DNA from: CAZGSN01 sp964371655
GTDB lineage: Bacteria > Desulfobacterota > Binatia > HRBIN30
Length of the DNA: 24,393 nt
NCBI GenBank assembly: GCA_964371655.1
Contig: CAYJOD010000094.1
Location: 1-24,393, forward strand
Direction of reading: 5' to 3'
The position numbers and the translations under genes are program-made. Shown here piece after piece: positions 1 through 7,572 of the stretch. The first letter of the stretch is position 1. Each line of letters begins with the position of its first letter. The notes below the pieces were generated by a model, which made no database searches, was not told the DNA's origin, and saw only the letters and a list, made by a program, of their open reading frames with translations.

Positions 1-1970
1 CCCGCCAAATCGTCGGCCACGATCCGCACGTCGTCCAAGTACCCGTCGTACCCGTCGAACCGAAAGCGGATGTACACCTGCCCGTCCAGCGCGATTCCCT
101 TGCTCGCCGCCAGCACGTCCAGATCTGGCGAATATTCGGTGTACGTACCCTGTAGCCCCGTGCTCCACGCTCCCTGGAAGGTCGTCCCGTCCCCACTCAG
201 ATCGACGAAGATGCTACCCGAGCCCTTGGTCCAGAAGTCGAGGAACACGTCGGTGCGTCCGACAACGCTCGACAAATCCACCGCCAGCGTCGCCGACTGA
301 CTTAGCCAGTTCCCGCCGGTCGCAAACTTCAGGTGATGCAGGCCCCCGTGCGGCGTTCCGGCCGTTACGGTCTGAATCGTTCCCGGCCCGCTAGTGGTGA
401 AGCTCCAGTACGCTGGCAGGTATTCGATGCTTTCCTGCTCGAAGTCCTCGGTCACGGGCGGACTGGGCAGTGAGGGGAGAACTCGAAGCACGAAAGACCC
501 GTCATCGTAAGGACTGGTCCAGGCGATGGCGTAATCCAGATCAATCTTGCGAGGGTCCGCGGGTAGGGAGGGCAGAACCTGAAACTCGAAGTAGTCATCG
601 CCCGGGGCCAGGGTAGCGGTGGGCTTCGTGACATCGATGCTCGGGGAGGCATTGGAGAGGGTTGCAGACACGTTGGTACCCTCTCCCCCGTAGAACCCTC
701 GAGGCTGGAGGACGTCCACGCCGTAGGCTTGCAAGTCGCCAGCAGAGAGAATCGAGAGCTCCCGCAACCGCAGGGAATCCATGACGTGGGCAAGATCGAT
801 CCGGACGGTCTCGCCCGGCGTCAGCTCGTTGGTGGTGGCATTGCCGACCAGCAACGCGGACACATCCAGGGAACTCGCGGCGTCGATAGTGTACGAAAAA
901 CCGTTCGGTCCGGGAGATACGACGGTCGGAGCTTGAGAGCGGCAGTAAGGGAGAGCCTTCAGGGTTATGTCGTACTGTGCGGGGAAGAGCGAATCCGTCA
1001 CCGGTGTGGAGCCGCCCGGGTAGAAGTCGAGGAACAGGGGCTTCTCAGTTGGCGAGGACGTGAACGTAGCGGCGGGAAGCAGGCTGAGGGCCTGGGCATA
1101 CTGCACGGGCGCATTCGGGTCGTTCCCATCGGCCTTCGTCAAGGCGCGCGCGTACATGTAGTGGGCCAACGGCGAGTCCGGTTCAGCCGCAACGAGATCG
1201 GCGAAGTCCGATATTGCCTCGGACGTGAGATCCCTCGTGAAAAGGGACAGGGCCCGCGCGAACAGACCCGGAGAAGAGGAGCTCTGGAATGAGTGATCTT
1301 CACCACGCAGAGTCCGCAGATTTTGACGGGCCAGCGCATTCACCCACGAACGCAAGGGATCGCCGGTGGATACCGCGATGGCTCGCTTGCACCACCAGAC
1401 CGCCTCGCCGACCGCCCCCTGCCGCGCTCGGGTGACAGCCATTCCCAGCATGGCTTCCGCGTACAGTGGATCGATACCGATGGCTTGCCCGTAATCCGCA
1501 ATCGCCGGTGAGTAGCTCCCCAGTTCGTCGCGGCACCAGGCGCGATCATAGTACGCTTCCTTGTAGTTCTCCGGATCGCGATTGACGGCTTCGGAGAAGG
1601 CGGCGATGGCATCGCTCCAGCGCTCCTGCATCGCATAGATCTTCCCAAGGTTCAGCCGGTGCCGCTTCTCGTTGGGCTCCAGCGTGATTGCGGACTGGAT
1701 ATTTGCCTCGGCTTCGACGAATTCCCCGAGTCTGGCGCGTGCAAGTCCCAGATCCGTGTAAGCCGGCGCGTAGGTGCCGTCGACGGCGATCGCCTCGATG
1801 TACTTCGCCTTGGCGCTTAAGAGATCATTCTGTCGGTAAAACCCGTTACCCTGACTGACCAGAGCTGTGACGGTCTGACCAGCTGCGAACGACGGTATTA
1901 CGGCATGCCACAGACACAAGAACAGGACGTGCACGCAATTGGGCCACCTGCTCACGAAATGCGTTTGCAT
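1..1970 (-). CDS. Secreted TPR protein with C-terminal beta-sandwich region (partial, 3' end off the window)
   Basis: The reading frame is open from an ATG at 1970 to the left edge, giving 656 residues without a stop. The start is supported by a GGAGG about 10 nt upstream and by a signal peptide (hydrophobic residues about 13-30, ending SFAAG). Residues about 35-185 form three to four tetratricopeptide repeats, with typical A..LG.A....G...EA spacing and 'LEPN', 'RDPE' and 'IDPL' turns. A further TPR-like helical pair lies at about 235-300. Residues about 345-505 are beta-rich and Ig-like. Residues about 508-656 resemble a MAM or galactose-binding jelly roll, with an acidic start, 'FLDFWTKGSGS' and a YDGYLDDVRI ending. 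It is the last gene of the peptide locus, 54 nt after the Cys-rich peptide. TPRs suggest protein binding outside the cytoplasm. No catalytic motif is visible and the function is unknown. Domain naming is by eye. Confidence 0.85.
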   Translation of the reverse strand, partial: MQTHFVSRWPNCVHVLFLCLWHAVIPSFAAGQTVTALVSQGNGFYRQNDLLSAKAKYIEAIAVDGTYAPAYTDLGLARARLGEFVEAEANIQSAITLEPNEKRHRLNLGKIYAMQERWSDAIAAFSEAVNRDPENYKEAYYDRAWCRDELGSYSPAIADYGQAIGIDPLYAEAMLGMAVTRARQGAVGEAVWWCKRAIAVSTGDPLRSWVNALARQNLRTLRGEDHSFQSSSSPGLFARALSLFTRDLTSEAISDFADLVAAEPDSPLAHYMYARALTKADGNDPNAPVQYAQALSLLPAATFTSSPTEKPLFLDFYPGGSTPVTDSLFPAQYDITLKALPYCRSQAPTVVSPGPNGFSYTIDAASSLDVSALLVGNATTNELTPGETVRIDLAHVMDSLRLRELSILSAGDLQAYGVDVLQPRGFYGGEGTNVSATLSNASPSIDVTKPTATLAPGDDYFEFQVLPSLPADPRKIDLDYAIAWTSPYDDGSFVLRVLPSLPSPPVTEDFEQESIEYLPAYWSFTTSGPGTIQTVTAGTPHGGLHHLKFATGGNWLSQSATLAVDLSSVVGRTDVFLDFWTKGSGSIFVDLSGDGTTFQGAWSTGLQGTYTEYSPDLDVLAASKGIALDGQVYIRFRFDGYDGYLDDVRIVADDLA

Positions 1971-2024
1971 TCGCCGACGACCTCCGCTCTCCACAATGTT
2001 CAGCTCGACGGAATGCCCCCCTGA

Positions 2025-2381
2025 TCACACGCAAGGCATCCAGTAGACTCCCACGCAACAGTTTCCGATGCACGAACAATAGGCAGAACAGGAATTGACG
2101 GTATCGCATGTGCAAACTGGATGGCAGCCGCACTGGCTGTCCGGCACGCAGCTGCAGACGGCGTTACAAGAACACGGGTTTGATCCGTCCGGGTCAATCA
2201 GGGCTTCTTCGAGCATTGGCTTCTCGAGAGCCTGGATCTTGGCAAGCACGAACCCGGTCACACCTCGCGCGAGAGCGGGACGCGACGGTCCGCTCGGAAC
2301 CGTGTCGTCCTTCGCAATCGACTTCAACCGGTCATCATATCTGGGCGGTTGATCCCGCTTCTCCAGGTGATCGTCGTTCAT
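2025..2381 (-). CDS. Cys-rich peptide, putative radical-SAM-modified (RiPP-like) precursor
   Basis: This 118-residue protein starts at an ATG that overlaps the stop of the radical SAM gene by 4 bp (ATGA), so the two are translationally coupled. Residues 1-69 are hydrophilic and Cys-free, as in a leader. They include a short hydrophobic and helical stretch (GVTGFVLAKIQALEKPMLEE, 40-59). Residues 70-118 hold 14 Cys, at 70, 72, 76, 78, 84, 86, 90, 92, 98, 102, 104, 108, 109 and 117. The pattern is CxCxxxCxC, five residues, CxCxxxCxC, five residues, then a degenerate third unit and an aromatic tail (VYWMPCV). There is no signal peptide. Small Cys-rich peptides next to SPASM enzymes are commonly substrates for thioether crosslinking (sactipeptides, ranthipeptides, SCIFF), and modification here is inferred from that. 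A metal-binding or Fe-S peptide is the main alternative. I do not recognise a named family. Confidence 0.85.
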   Translation of the reverse strand: MNDDHLEKRDQPPRYDDRLKSIAKDDTVPSGPSRPALARGVTGFVLAKIQALEKPMLEEALIDPDGSNPCSCNAVCSCVPDSQCGCHPVCTCDTVNSCSAYCSCIGNCCVGVYWMPCV

Positions 2382-3742
2382 TGGATCCTGACCTCCGGCG
2401 CTTTGGCGTGCGCCCGTGCCGCGGCGCTGGCGACATAGTTGCGCAGCCGAAACCGCGTGATCTCACGGATGGCTTCGCATCGCGCGCCCACCAGACCGAG
2501 CTCTTCGGAACCGGAGATCCGGAAATTGCGCGTCGCGCAATCGCCGCCGCAGCTGTACTTGCAGAAGCAGTTCTTGCACGGTTCAAGATTGTCAACATTA
2601 CGCATGCGCAGACGAGCGAGCCTGTCCATATCGATGACAAAGTCTCCCATCTTATCATCGTAGCGACCGATGATGAAGACTTCGTTGAAAGGCTTAGTTT
2701 TGGAGCACACTTCATAGCAAGCAGTCACGTAACCATCAGGCGTGATGGTGAACGGCTCAATGAAAGCCCCACAAAAATAGCTGACCGACGCACCCCAGAG
2801 ACGAATGCCCGAAAACGAAAGTTTGATCCCCTCCTGTTCCGCCACTTCATAAGCACGATCGTACCATTCGGCGAACTCCCGCATGTCGGGGATCAGCGAG
2901 CGTCGAGTAGCATAACGCCCCGCATCGGAAACTGGCTCAAACTTCAGGAAACGCGGATGCATCCGGCGCGCGAAGTATAGGACGGCATTAGGCATTTCTC
3001 GGACGGTTTCCGCGGTAATGGTCGACTGGATGGAGTAGGGGAATCCAACTTCGTCGAAAAAATCCGTCACGGCCTCGACGAGCGGCGAACTCGGGGCGCC
3101 CGTCGGAAAAGGTCGTTGGGAGTTCTGCAACTTTGGAAATCCATCAATCGATAGCGAAACAAAGGATAGATTTTCAGCGAGCCATCGTGCGCGAGAGAGA
3201 TTGAAGCAACCGTTTGTCGAAATGCCCGTGCTGAGCTTCAGGCCGTTGTTCGTGGCCGCTTCCTTGGCATAGGCCGTCAACGTCTGGAGCACACGCCAGG
3301 CTACGGTCGGCTCACCGCCACCGTGAAATCCGACATTGAGGTTCTTTTCTCCGAACTCCCGGCAATTCCGAGCGACATAGTCGATCGCTGCCCGGCCGAC
3401 GTGCTCCTTGAGATCCAGGGTTTCGTCGTTCGCGTCCGCATAGCAATACCGACATGCCAGATTACATCTGCTGGTGAGAAACAAGGTGACCCGCGTGGGC
3501 TTGTATCGAGTGGGGGCCAGAACGGCCGGTTTTTGCTCGGTCGGTCCGTCAATAATGCCGCACGTGCGCAAGGTTTCGAGGACCGGATGGGAGACGACTT
3601 CCTGCTGCGGTTGGCCCTCCTGCAGGGCTGCAAGGATGTTTACAATTTCTGCGTCGGCGCGAAACACCATTCGGCGCAACGGCGCATATACGAGGTAGGC
3701 TCCCTCATCTGGAATCGAAAAGAGCTCCGAGTTGAGTCGCAT
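2378..3742 (-). CDS. Radical SAM/SPASM peptide maturase
   Basis: The 454-residue product starts at ATG 3742, two bases after the upstream stop, with AAGGAG (3749-3754) six bases before it. A GTG at 3778 would add 12 residues but overlaps the previous gene. Residues 1-65 form a small N-terminal domain of the kind that often acts as a peptide-recognition element in these enzymes. The SAM-binding [4Fe-4S] motif is C93-x3-C97-x2-C100 (CNLACRYCY), followed by GGGEP at 141-145. A SPASM region for auxiliary clusters has C324, C342 and C346, then C389-x2-C392-x5-C398-x3-C402 and C422, which is the canonical CX2CX5CX3C spacing. Family enzymes modify peptides by forming thioether or C-C bonds, or mature sulfatases (anSME). 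The directly coupled Cys-rich peptide makes a RiPP maturase the better reading. No sulfatase gene is present in the window. All key Cys are intact. Confidence 0.93.
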   Translation of the reverse strand: MRLNSELFSIPDEGAYLVYAPLRRMVFRADAEIVNILAALQEGQPQQEVVSHPVLETLRTCGIIDGPTEQKPAVLAPTRYKPTRVTLFLTSRCNLACRYCYADANDETLDLKEHVGRAAIDYVARNCREFGEKNLNVGFHGGGEPTVAWRVLQTLTAYAKEAATNNGLKLSTGISTNGCFNLSRARWLAENLSFVSLSIDGFPKLQNSQRPFPTGAPSSPLVEAVTDFFDEVGFPYSIQSTITAETVREMPNAVLYFARRMHPRFLKFEPVSDAGRYATRRSLIPDMREFAEWYDRAYEVAEQEGIKLSFSGIRLWGASVSYFCGAFIEPFTITPDGYVTACYEVCSKTKPFNEVFIIGRYDDKMGDFVIDMDRLARLRMRNVDNLEPCKNCFCKYSCGGDCATRNFRISGSEELGLVGARCEAIREITRFRLRNYVASAAARAHAKAPEVRIQ

Positions 3743-3744
3743 CG

Positions 3745-4260
3745 TCAGCTCCTTGACGTTTCGTTGTAAACGGACCACACGAATTGATCCTCGGTAAGAA
3801 AGAGGCCCACCTGGTGGGCCACGGCCACAAAGCTCAAGAAGTCCTTCTCCTGTTGCGCGGGATCGTCTTGAGGGTATTGCGCGCGTATGCGCTTGAGCGC
3901 TTCACGCGCCGTGCGTCTTGTGCCTTCGTGAAACTCGCGAACATTAAGCATTGAGTCCCAGGCCAACTCGCTACGCTCGTCCACGATGTAGACACGACCC
4001 GCGCCATCACGGGTATGGGTCTCGAGCAGCGTGTCGCTCGCTCGGTGCGATTTCAGGTACGCAGGGTTCTTGAGATAGACCGTGTCCAACGAGGGGGGCT
4101 TCAACCGGCTTGTTTTCCACCGCTGCCGTAGGAAAGGCGCAGAAGCTGCCAAGAGAAAACCGGTGACGCCGGCGGCGATGAAGGTTCGACGCTTGATGCT
4201 GCGCCGATCCTCGTGTGGCGTTCGAGCCTTCTGGGCTTCGGCCTCGCGTGCTTGGCACAT
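3745..4260 (-). CDS. PqqD-like protein with N-terminal twin-arginine/hydrophobic segment
   Basis: The product is 171 residues from ATG 4260, which has GAGGAG (4268-4273) seven bases upstream. An ATG at 4317 would add 19 residues and overlap the subtilase. Residues 23-43 (KRRTFIAAGVTGFLLAASAPF) look like a Tat signal or an N-in membrane anchor: RRxF, then a hydrophobic run, with no obvious AxA cleavage site. Residues about 60-155 resemble PqqD/RiPP recognition elements: a beta hairpin (RVYIVDERSELAWDSML), a 'hEGTRRTAREALKRIRAQYP' helix and a final helix ending VAHQVGLF. PqqD domains bind the leader peptide and present it to a radical SAM enzyme. Finding one behind an export or anchor segment is odd, because modification should be cytoplasmic. 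The gene ends two bases before the radical SAM start. The PqqD assignment is by pattern only; otherwise it is an uncharacterised small membrane protein. Confidence 0.72.
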   Translation of the reverse strand: MCQAREAEAQKARTPHEDRRSIKRRTFIAAGVTGFLLAASAPFLRQRWKTSRLKPPSLDTVYLKNPAYLKSHRASDTLLETHTRDGAGRVYIVDERSELAWDSMLNVREFHEGTRRTAREALKRIRAQYPQDDPAQQEKDFLSFVAVAHQVGLFLTEDQFVWSVYNETSRS

Positions 4261-4300
4261 AGTCGTGCTCCTCTTCAGATTCACCTTCACCCAAGCCTCA

Positions 4301-7300
4301 TTACGGACAAAGAGCATCTATCCGGCCGCTGATCTCGGCATCTGACGGAATGGTTGGGTCCGCAGTCCGGAAAGCAGGTGGGACGGGGACGAAGCCCAGC
4401 ATCCGCCGAGCGATGTAGACAACGTCTGTCGCTATCTGGGTACCGTTTCGCTGATCCACGTCGAGCGCCGGACGCGCCGCATCAACATTGGCCGCTATGA
4501 ACGCATCTGGTGGGATGCTGGGATCCGCCAGGCGGAAAGCCGGAGGGACCGGTGTGAAGCCGAGAAGCGTGCGTGCGATGTACACAACGTCGGTTCCAAT
4601 CTCCGCGGGGGGGCCCGAGGCGTCTACGTCAGTAGAGCAAGATACTTCCGGTGCAATCGTTGGCGTCTCCGTCGCCGTATTCGTCGGGGTCGATGTCTCG
4701 GTCGGTGTGTTCGTCGGGGTTGGGGTCTCTGTGGGTGTGCTAGTCGGAGTGACCGTCGGTGTCCCTGTCGGCGTGCCCGTCGCGGTGTCTGTAAGCGTTG
4801 CCGTGGGAGTTTCGGTGGGAGTGTCCGTGCTGGTCGGCATCGGCGTCTGGTCCGGGGTTTCGGTCGGAGTGTCGGTTGTCGTTGGCGTATGGGTGGGCGT
4901 CGAGGTCGCCGTGCGAGTCGCTGTCTGAGTAGCCGTGTCGGTGATCGTCGGCGTGATTGTCGGGGTGACTGTAGGCGTGTCGGTGATAGTTGGGGTCTGA
5001 GTCGGCGCACTTGTAGCCGTGTGCGTAGGAGTGATGGTCGGCGTGAGTGTCGGGGTCAGCGTCGGGGTACTCGTCGGCGTCTGGGTTGGAGTCGAGGTTG
5101 AGGTTTGCGTTGGGGTGTAGGTTGGCGTGGGGGTAGGGGAGATCGTGATTGTGGCAGTGATGGTCGGGGTGAGTGTTGGTGTCAGCGTCGCGGTGGGCGT
5201 CTGCGTTGGCGTCGAGGTCGGCGTGCGAGTCGGTGTCTGAGTAGCCGTGTCGGTGATCGTCGGCGTGATTGTCGGGGTGACTGTAGGCGTGTCGGTGATA
5301 GTTGGGGTCTGAGTCGGCGCACTTGTAGCCGTGTGCGTAGGAGTGATGGTCGGCGTGAGTGTCGGGGTCAGCGTCGGGGTACTCGTCGGCGTCTGGGTTG
5401 GAGTCGAGGTTGAGGTTTGCGTTGGGGTGTAGGTTGGCGTGGGGGTAGGGGAGATCGTGATTGTGGCAGTGATGGTCGGGGTGAGTGTTGGTGTCAGCGT
5501 CGCGGTGGGCGTCTGCGTTGGCGTCGAGGTCGGCGTGCGAGTCGGTGTCTGAGTAGCCGTGTCGGTAATCGTCGGCGTGATTGTCGGGGTCAGCGTCGCG
5601 GTACTCGTGGGTGTGCGAGTAGGCGTGCTCGTGGAAGTGATTGTCGGAGTATTCGTATCGGTTGGAGTCACCGTCGCGGTGTTCGTCGGGGTGTACGTCG
5701 GTGTAACCGGGGCGCTAAGCCGCTCCAGGCCGTAACCATACTGGGTGTCGAACCCGGCCGGGCCGAGGTCGTTTGCTCCACTAGCAGCAATCGTGCGCAG
5801 AGCGCTCTCGATCTGAGATACGGTCCAGCCTGGGTTTTGTTGAAACAGCAATGCGGCGAGGCCCGCGACGTGTGGTGTCGCCGAAGATGTCCCATTGAAA
5901 CCACCTGCTCCATACGCCTCGGTGTTTACGTTTGCGACGCTAACCACGTCAGGCTTGTTGATGCTACTCGCAGCCAGAGTGCCCCCCGGACCAAGCACCG
6001 GTCCCTGCGAGCTGTAGAGCTCCTGCACGTTGGTGGTGACGTCGACTGCCCCCACGGTGAACACATTCGGTGAGTCAGCCGGAAAGCCAAGGCTTCGGGC
6101 GGGAACTTGCGTGCCGAGGTCGAAGTTCGTGAACATCTGCAGATTCTTGTTCGTCGCGGCGCTATATCTTGCGACCTGTACGGCAAAGTACCCAAAGCCA
6201 GCAGGGCAGTTCCCGGAGCTGCTACTCACCGTGTAGGACATACCCTCTTGCGGTGTTTGGCCGACGCCGCCGTTCTGAACATTCTCCGACCCGGCAACGA
6301 GGTTCCATCCGGTGTTCGCCGCGTTACGCTGGGCCAGATAGACGTCGTAGTCGTGGTTGACGCTCGTCCAATCATCCCAGAACAAGTCGACCGTGATCGT
6401 AAACCCGATCGCGTAGCAGGAGCTCCCCGTTGTGTTGAGGTTGCCAGCGCCCCAGTTATGCGTCCCGGGAACGCTGGCGCTATCACTGTAGAGGCCGCCC
6501 CAGTGTCGCTGTCGCTCGTTGCCGGCCGCGTTGACCACTAGCACCCCGCCGGCCCGGGCGATCCCGGCAGCCTCGGCAATGGAGCCTGGACGAGCCGAGC
6601 CGTCGCCGATCCCATCCAGTGGCATCCCTAGAGAGACCGAGGCGACCTTCGCGCCGGCGCCAACACTCTGGGTCAAGGCGGAGTACCAATCGCCTCGCGT
6701 GGTGGTCTCATAAGCAATGAAGTGCGCGCCCGGTGCCATATCGTAATTGATTTCCAGCGTGGCGGTGCCGTGCTTGTCGCTGGTGCCAAAGCCGCCGCCG
6801 TTGACGTCGACTGTCGTGAGCTGCGCGCCCGAGGGCCAGTCGTTCGTTGCTTGCCGAGCGGCATAATCCAGATAACCGGCATCAATGTTGGCGATGGTTA
6901 CACCAGCACCGGTGATGCCGGCTGTGTGCCAGAGATTGGCGTTGGTGGCGGCGACGCCCTGGCTGGTACTGTTGCCGCTCAGTGGCTTCACGCGCCGCGC
7001 GGGGCGAATGTAATGAATCTCCTTGCGGCTCGCGACGTTCTCGACAACCCCGACCGGCAGCCACGCCTCGATGAGGCCCGGGACATCGTGATGCCGCGTC
7101 CGCATTCCCGCCGCGACCAAGTCCTTCAGGACCTTCTCAGTTTCGCGGCTATCGAAGGTCAGCTCCACAAGAACATCCTCCGCCTCGGTGAGCAGCCCAC
7201 GGCTGGTCGCGGTCGCTCGCCACGTCGCGAGACCGCGGGAACGCGCTCGTGCTACCTCGAACAGAGTGGATGCGAGCTTCGCCGACGGTTTCTGCGCGAT

Positions 7301-7561
7301 CCCAACCACCGACACGCTCTTGCCGGCCGGGTCTGACAGGGCCGCAATCATGGGTGTAGCGGGCTGCGGTGTCCCGCCCTGGTTCGCACCCACTGACAAA
7401 GGTGCAGACGCCAGCAGAGCCGCCACGAACAGAAGGTTAGAGCTTGCCAAACCACCGTGACTGGTTGTGCGAATTGCGGTTCTCAGACCCCCACCTGGCT
7501 GGTCGCATGTCGACCCCCGCGGTGCAGCCCGAAGCAATGAGCGGTGTAACAAGAGCCACAT
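4301..7561 (-). CDS. Secreted subtilisin-like serine protease (S8) with Thr-Pro stalk and two dockerin-like repeats
   Basis: The 1086-residue product starts at ATG 7561 behind a perfect GGAGGTGA. Its N-terminal extension ends in a hydrophobic signal at about 41-58 (LFVAALLASAPLSVGA). Residues about 125-190 resemble an inhibitor-type prodomain. The catalytic triad is visible: D227 (NIDAG), H264 (KHGTA) and S559 (NGTSSATPHVAG), with oxyanion N348 (AAGNE). About 90 residues inserted between N348 and S559 look like a PPC-type beta sandwich. Residues about 618-970 are a Thr/Pro-rich stalk. Residues 974-1086 contain two similar units, each with a DVD.. loop followed by a TDVVYIAR..LGF.PVPPAFR helix, resembling paired dockerin or EF-hand-like repeats. 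It should act outside the inner membrane, perhaps held at the surface. It heads the peptide locus (40 bp to the next gene), so leader removal is a plausible but unproven role. General extracellular proteolysis is the alternative. Confidence 0.93.
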   Translation of the reverse strand: MWLLLHRSLLRAAPRGSTCDQPGGGLRTAIRTTSHGGLASSNLLFVAALLASAPLSVGANQGGTPQPATPMIAALSDPAGKSVSVVGIAQKPSAKLASTLFEVARARSRGLATWRATATSRGLLTEAEDVLVELTFDSRETEKVLKDLVAAGMRTRHHDVPGLIEAWLPVGVVENVASRKEIHYIRPARRVKPLSGNSTSQGVAATNANLWHTAGITGAGVTIANIDAGYLDYAARQATNDWPSGAQLTTVDVNGGGFGTSDKHGTATLEINYDMAPGAHFIAYETTTRGDWYSALTQSVGAGAKVASVSLGMPLDGIGDGSARPGSIAEAAGIARAGGVLVVNAAGNERQRHWGGLYSDSASVPGTHNWGAGNLNTTGSSCYAIGFTITVDLFWDDWTSVNHDYDVYLAQRNAANTGWNLVAGSENVQNGGVGQTPQEGMSYTVSSSSGNCPAGFGYFAVQVARYSAATNKNLQMFTNFDLGTQVPARSLGFPADSPNVFTVGAVDVTTNVQELYSSQGPVLGPGGTLAASSINKPDVVSVANVNTEAYGAGGFNGTSSATPHVAGLAALLFQQNPGWTVSQIESALRTIAASGANDLGPAGFDTQYGYGLERLSAPVTPTYTPTNTATVTPTDTNTPTITSTSTPTRTPTSTATLTPTITPTITDTATQTPTRTPTSTPTQTPTATLTPTLTPTITATITISPTPTPTYTPTQTSTSTPTQTPTSTPTLTPTLTPTITPTHTATSAPTQTPTITDTPTVTPTITPTITDTATQTPTRTPTSTPTQTPTATLTPTLTPTITATITISPTPTPTYTPTQTSTSTPTQTPTSTPTLTPTLTPTITPTHTATSAPTQTPTITDTPTVTPTITPTITDTATQTATRTATSTPTHTPTTTDTPTETPDQTPMPTSTDTPTETPTATLTDTATGTPTGTPTVTPTSTPTETPTPTNTPTETSTPTNTATETPTIAPEVSCSTDVDASGPPAEIGTDVVYIARTLLGFTPVPPAFRLADPSIPPDAFIAANVDAARPALDVDQRNGTQIATDVVYIARRMLGFVPVPPAFRTADPTIPSDAEISGRIDALCP
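4923..5546. repeat. 312-bp tandem duplication within the Thr-Pro stalk of the subtilase
   Basis: Two adjacent 312-bp units (4923-5234 and 5235-5546) look identical by eye. A partial third copy follows to about 5594 with a few substitutions. The unit is 104 codons, so frame is kept and the stalk is lengthened by 104 residues. Within each unit the DNA is a lower-order series of short Thr/Pro codon repeats. Perfect identity in otherwise degenerate repeats points to recent unequal recombination, and stalk length may vary between strains or cells. An assembly artefact from short reads is also possible. Confidence 0.9.
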
Positions 7562-7564
7562 CTT

Positions 7565-7572
7565 TCACCTCC
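7565..7572 (-). promoter_or_regulatory. Strong ribosome binding site of the subtilase gene
   Basis: GGAGGTGA is an exact anti-Shine-Dalgarno match that ends three bases before ATG 7561. It fixes the first start of the peptide locus, even though the resulting protein has about 40 residues before its signal hydrophobic core. Confidence 0.8.

Noticed and set aside
2108..2980. Plus-strand open frame of about 290 codons over the peptide and radical SAM genes
   Set aside because: It crosses the junction of two genes that show strong Cys motifs on the minus strand, and it has no domain of its own.
2378..3742. Anaerobic sulfatase-maturating enzyme
   Set aside because: The SPASM layout would allow it, but no sulfatase lies in the window and a coupled Cys-rich peptide is a better substrate candidate.
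4488..5413. Plus-strand frames rich in VGV-S or Arg/Gly repeats
   Set aside because: They are reverse-complement readings of the Thr-Pro stalk of the subtilase, which has an intact catalytic triad in the same frame.
4923..5594. Tandem repeats resembling a CRISPR array
   Set aside because: The units are 312 bp, adjacent without unique spacers, and coding; no cas genes are present.
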